The position numbers and the translations under genes are program-made. The notes beneath the pieces were generated by a model, which was given only the letters and a program-made list of their open reading frames with translations, searched no databases and was not told where the DNA came from. A DNA stretch of 6,609 nt from Methanosphaera sp. rholeuAM6 (GTDB lineage Archaea > Methanobacteriota > Methanobacteria > Methanobacteriales > Methanobacteriaceae), in assembly GCA_003266105.1 (NCBI GenBank), contig MVAA01000038.1, positions 17,768 to 24,376 on the forward strand, given 5' to 3'. Every line of letters starts with the position of its first letter. Position 1 is the stretch's first letter. Positions 6,478 through 6,609 of the stretch are shown piece after piece.

Positions 6478-6609
6478 ATGAAGATAAGTGTTTCTACATT
6501 AGGATTGTATCCTGCAAAAATGGAGAATATTCTTGAATTTGTTACTGGACACAATCTGGATTATCTGGAGATTATCACGGAATATCCGTATAAGAATGTT
6601 ACTTGTGAT
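6478..6609 (+). CDS. Sugar phosphate isomerase/epimerase-like TIM-barrel protein, 3' end outside window
   Basis: An ATG 18 bases after the previous stop opens a frame that runs off the window after 44 codons. The N terminus, MKISVSTLGLYPAKMENILE then a segment containing LDYLEIITEYPY, matches the first beta-alpha unit of the xylose isomerase-like/AP endonuclease family 2 TIM barrel (PF01261). There the first strand is followed by a helix and by a second strand containing an E-I/L pair. GGAG at 6463-6466 is 11 bases upstream. The family includes sugar isomerases, epimerases and endonuclease IV, and 44 residues do not separate these. It appears to be the fourth gene of the hisS operon. Confidence 0.65.
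   Translation, partial: MKISVSTLGLYPAKMENILEFVTGHNLDYLEIITEYPYKNVTCD

Noticed and set aside
6461..6481. Six-codon frame ATG 6461 (MEFEQL) between the PIN gene and the next gene
   Set aside because: It is too short to support. Its GGAG is better explained as the ribosome site of the downstream ATG at 6478.
1..6609. Mobile elements, CRISPR arrays, tRNAs, defence genes or a new system
   Set aside because: No transposase or integrase motifs, no regular repeat-spacer pattern, no tRNA cloverleaf and no defence-type domains were seen. The PIN domain belongs to a large ATPase and not to a toxin-antitoxin pair.

Overview
The window looks like a stretch of an AT-rich archaeal chromosome, most likely a methanogen of the order Methanobacteriales. 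The pointers are an archaeal-type PIN/ATPase/KH protein, a stand-alone HisI with the zinc-cysteine spacing known from methanogen enzymes, TATA-like promoter boxes instead of -35/-10 pairs, and a Shine-Dalgarno sequence (AGGAGGTG) that pairs with the archaeal 16S rRNA 3' end. I have no 16S gene or similarity search, so the genus is not called.

Layout, left to right. (1) Positions 1-1737 on the plus strand hold the 3' part of a glycosyltransferase gene whose start lies left of the window. It is one uninterrupted frame joining a GT-A (family 2-like) domain to a GT-B (MJ1255/MurG-like) domain, so it probably carries two transferase activities. (2) Nine bases later, convergent on the minus strand, is aroE (2607-1747), shikimate dehydrogenase. 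(3) Positions 2608-2909 are a very AT-rich divergent promoter region with TATA-like boxes, an 18-bp palindrome and two hairpins. (4) From 2910 to the right edge runs a compact plus-strand operon with gaps of 13, 15 and 18 bases: hisS (histidyl-tRNA synthetase), hisI (phosphoribosyl-AMP cyclohydrolase), a PIN-ATPase-KH gene of the PINA/COG1855 family, and the first 44 codons of a TIM-barrel sugar phosphate isomerase/epimerase-like gene.

Functionally, aroE serves aromatic amino acid synthesis, and hisI and hisS link histidine synthesis to histidine charging on tRNA. The PINA-like protein is the least obvious member: characterised Sulfolobus relatives are hexameric ATPases that act on Holliday junctions, yet here the gene shares an operon with histidine genes and has an intact nuclease-type PIN active site. 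The glycosyltransferase fusion probably makes a cell-surface glycan or glycolipid.

I found no mobile element, CRISPR array, tRNA, rRNA or defence system. The points most worth following up are the glycosyltransferase fusion, the PINA-like gene with its TTG start and uncharacterised C-terminal tail, and the structured hisS leader.
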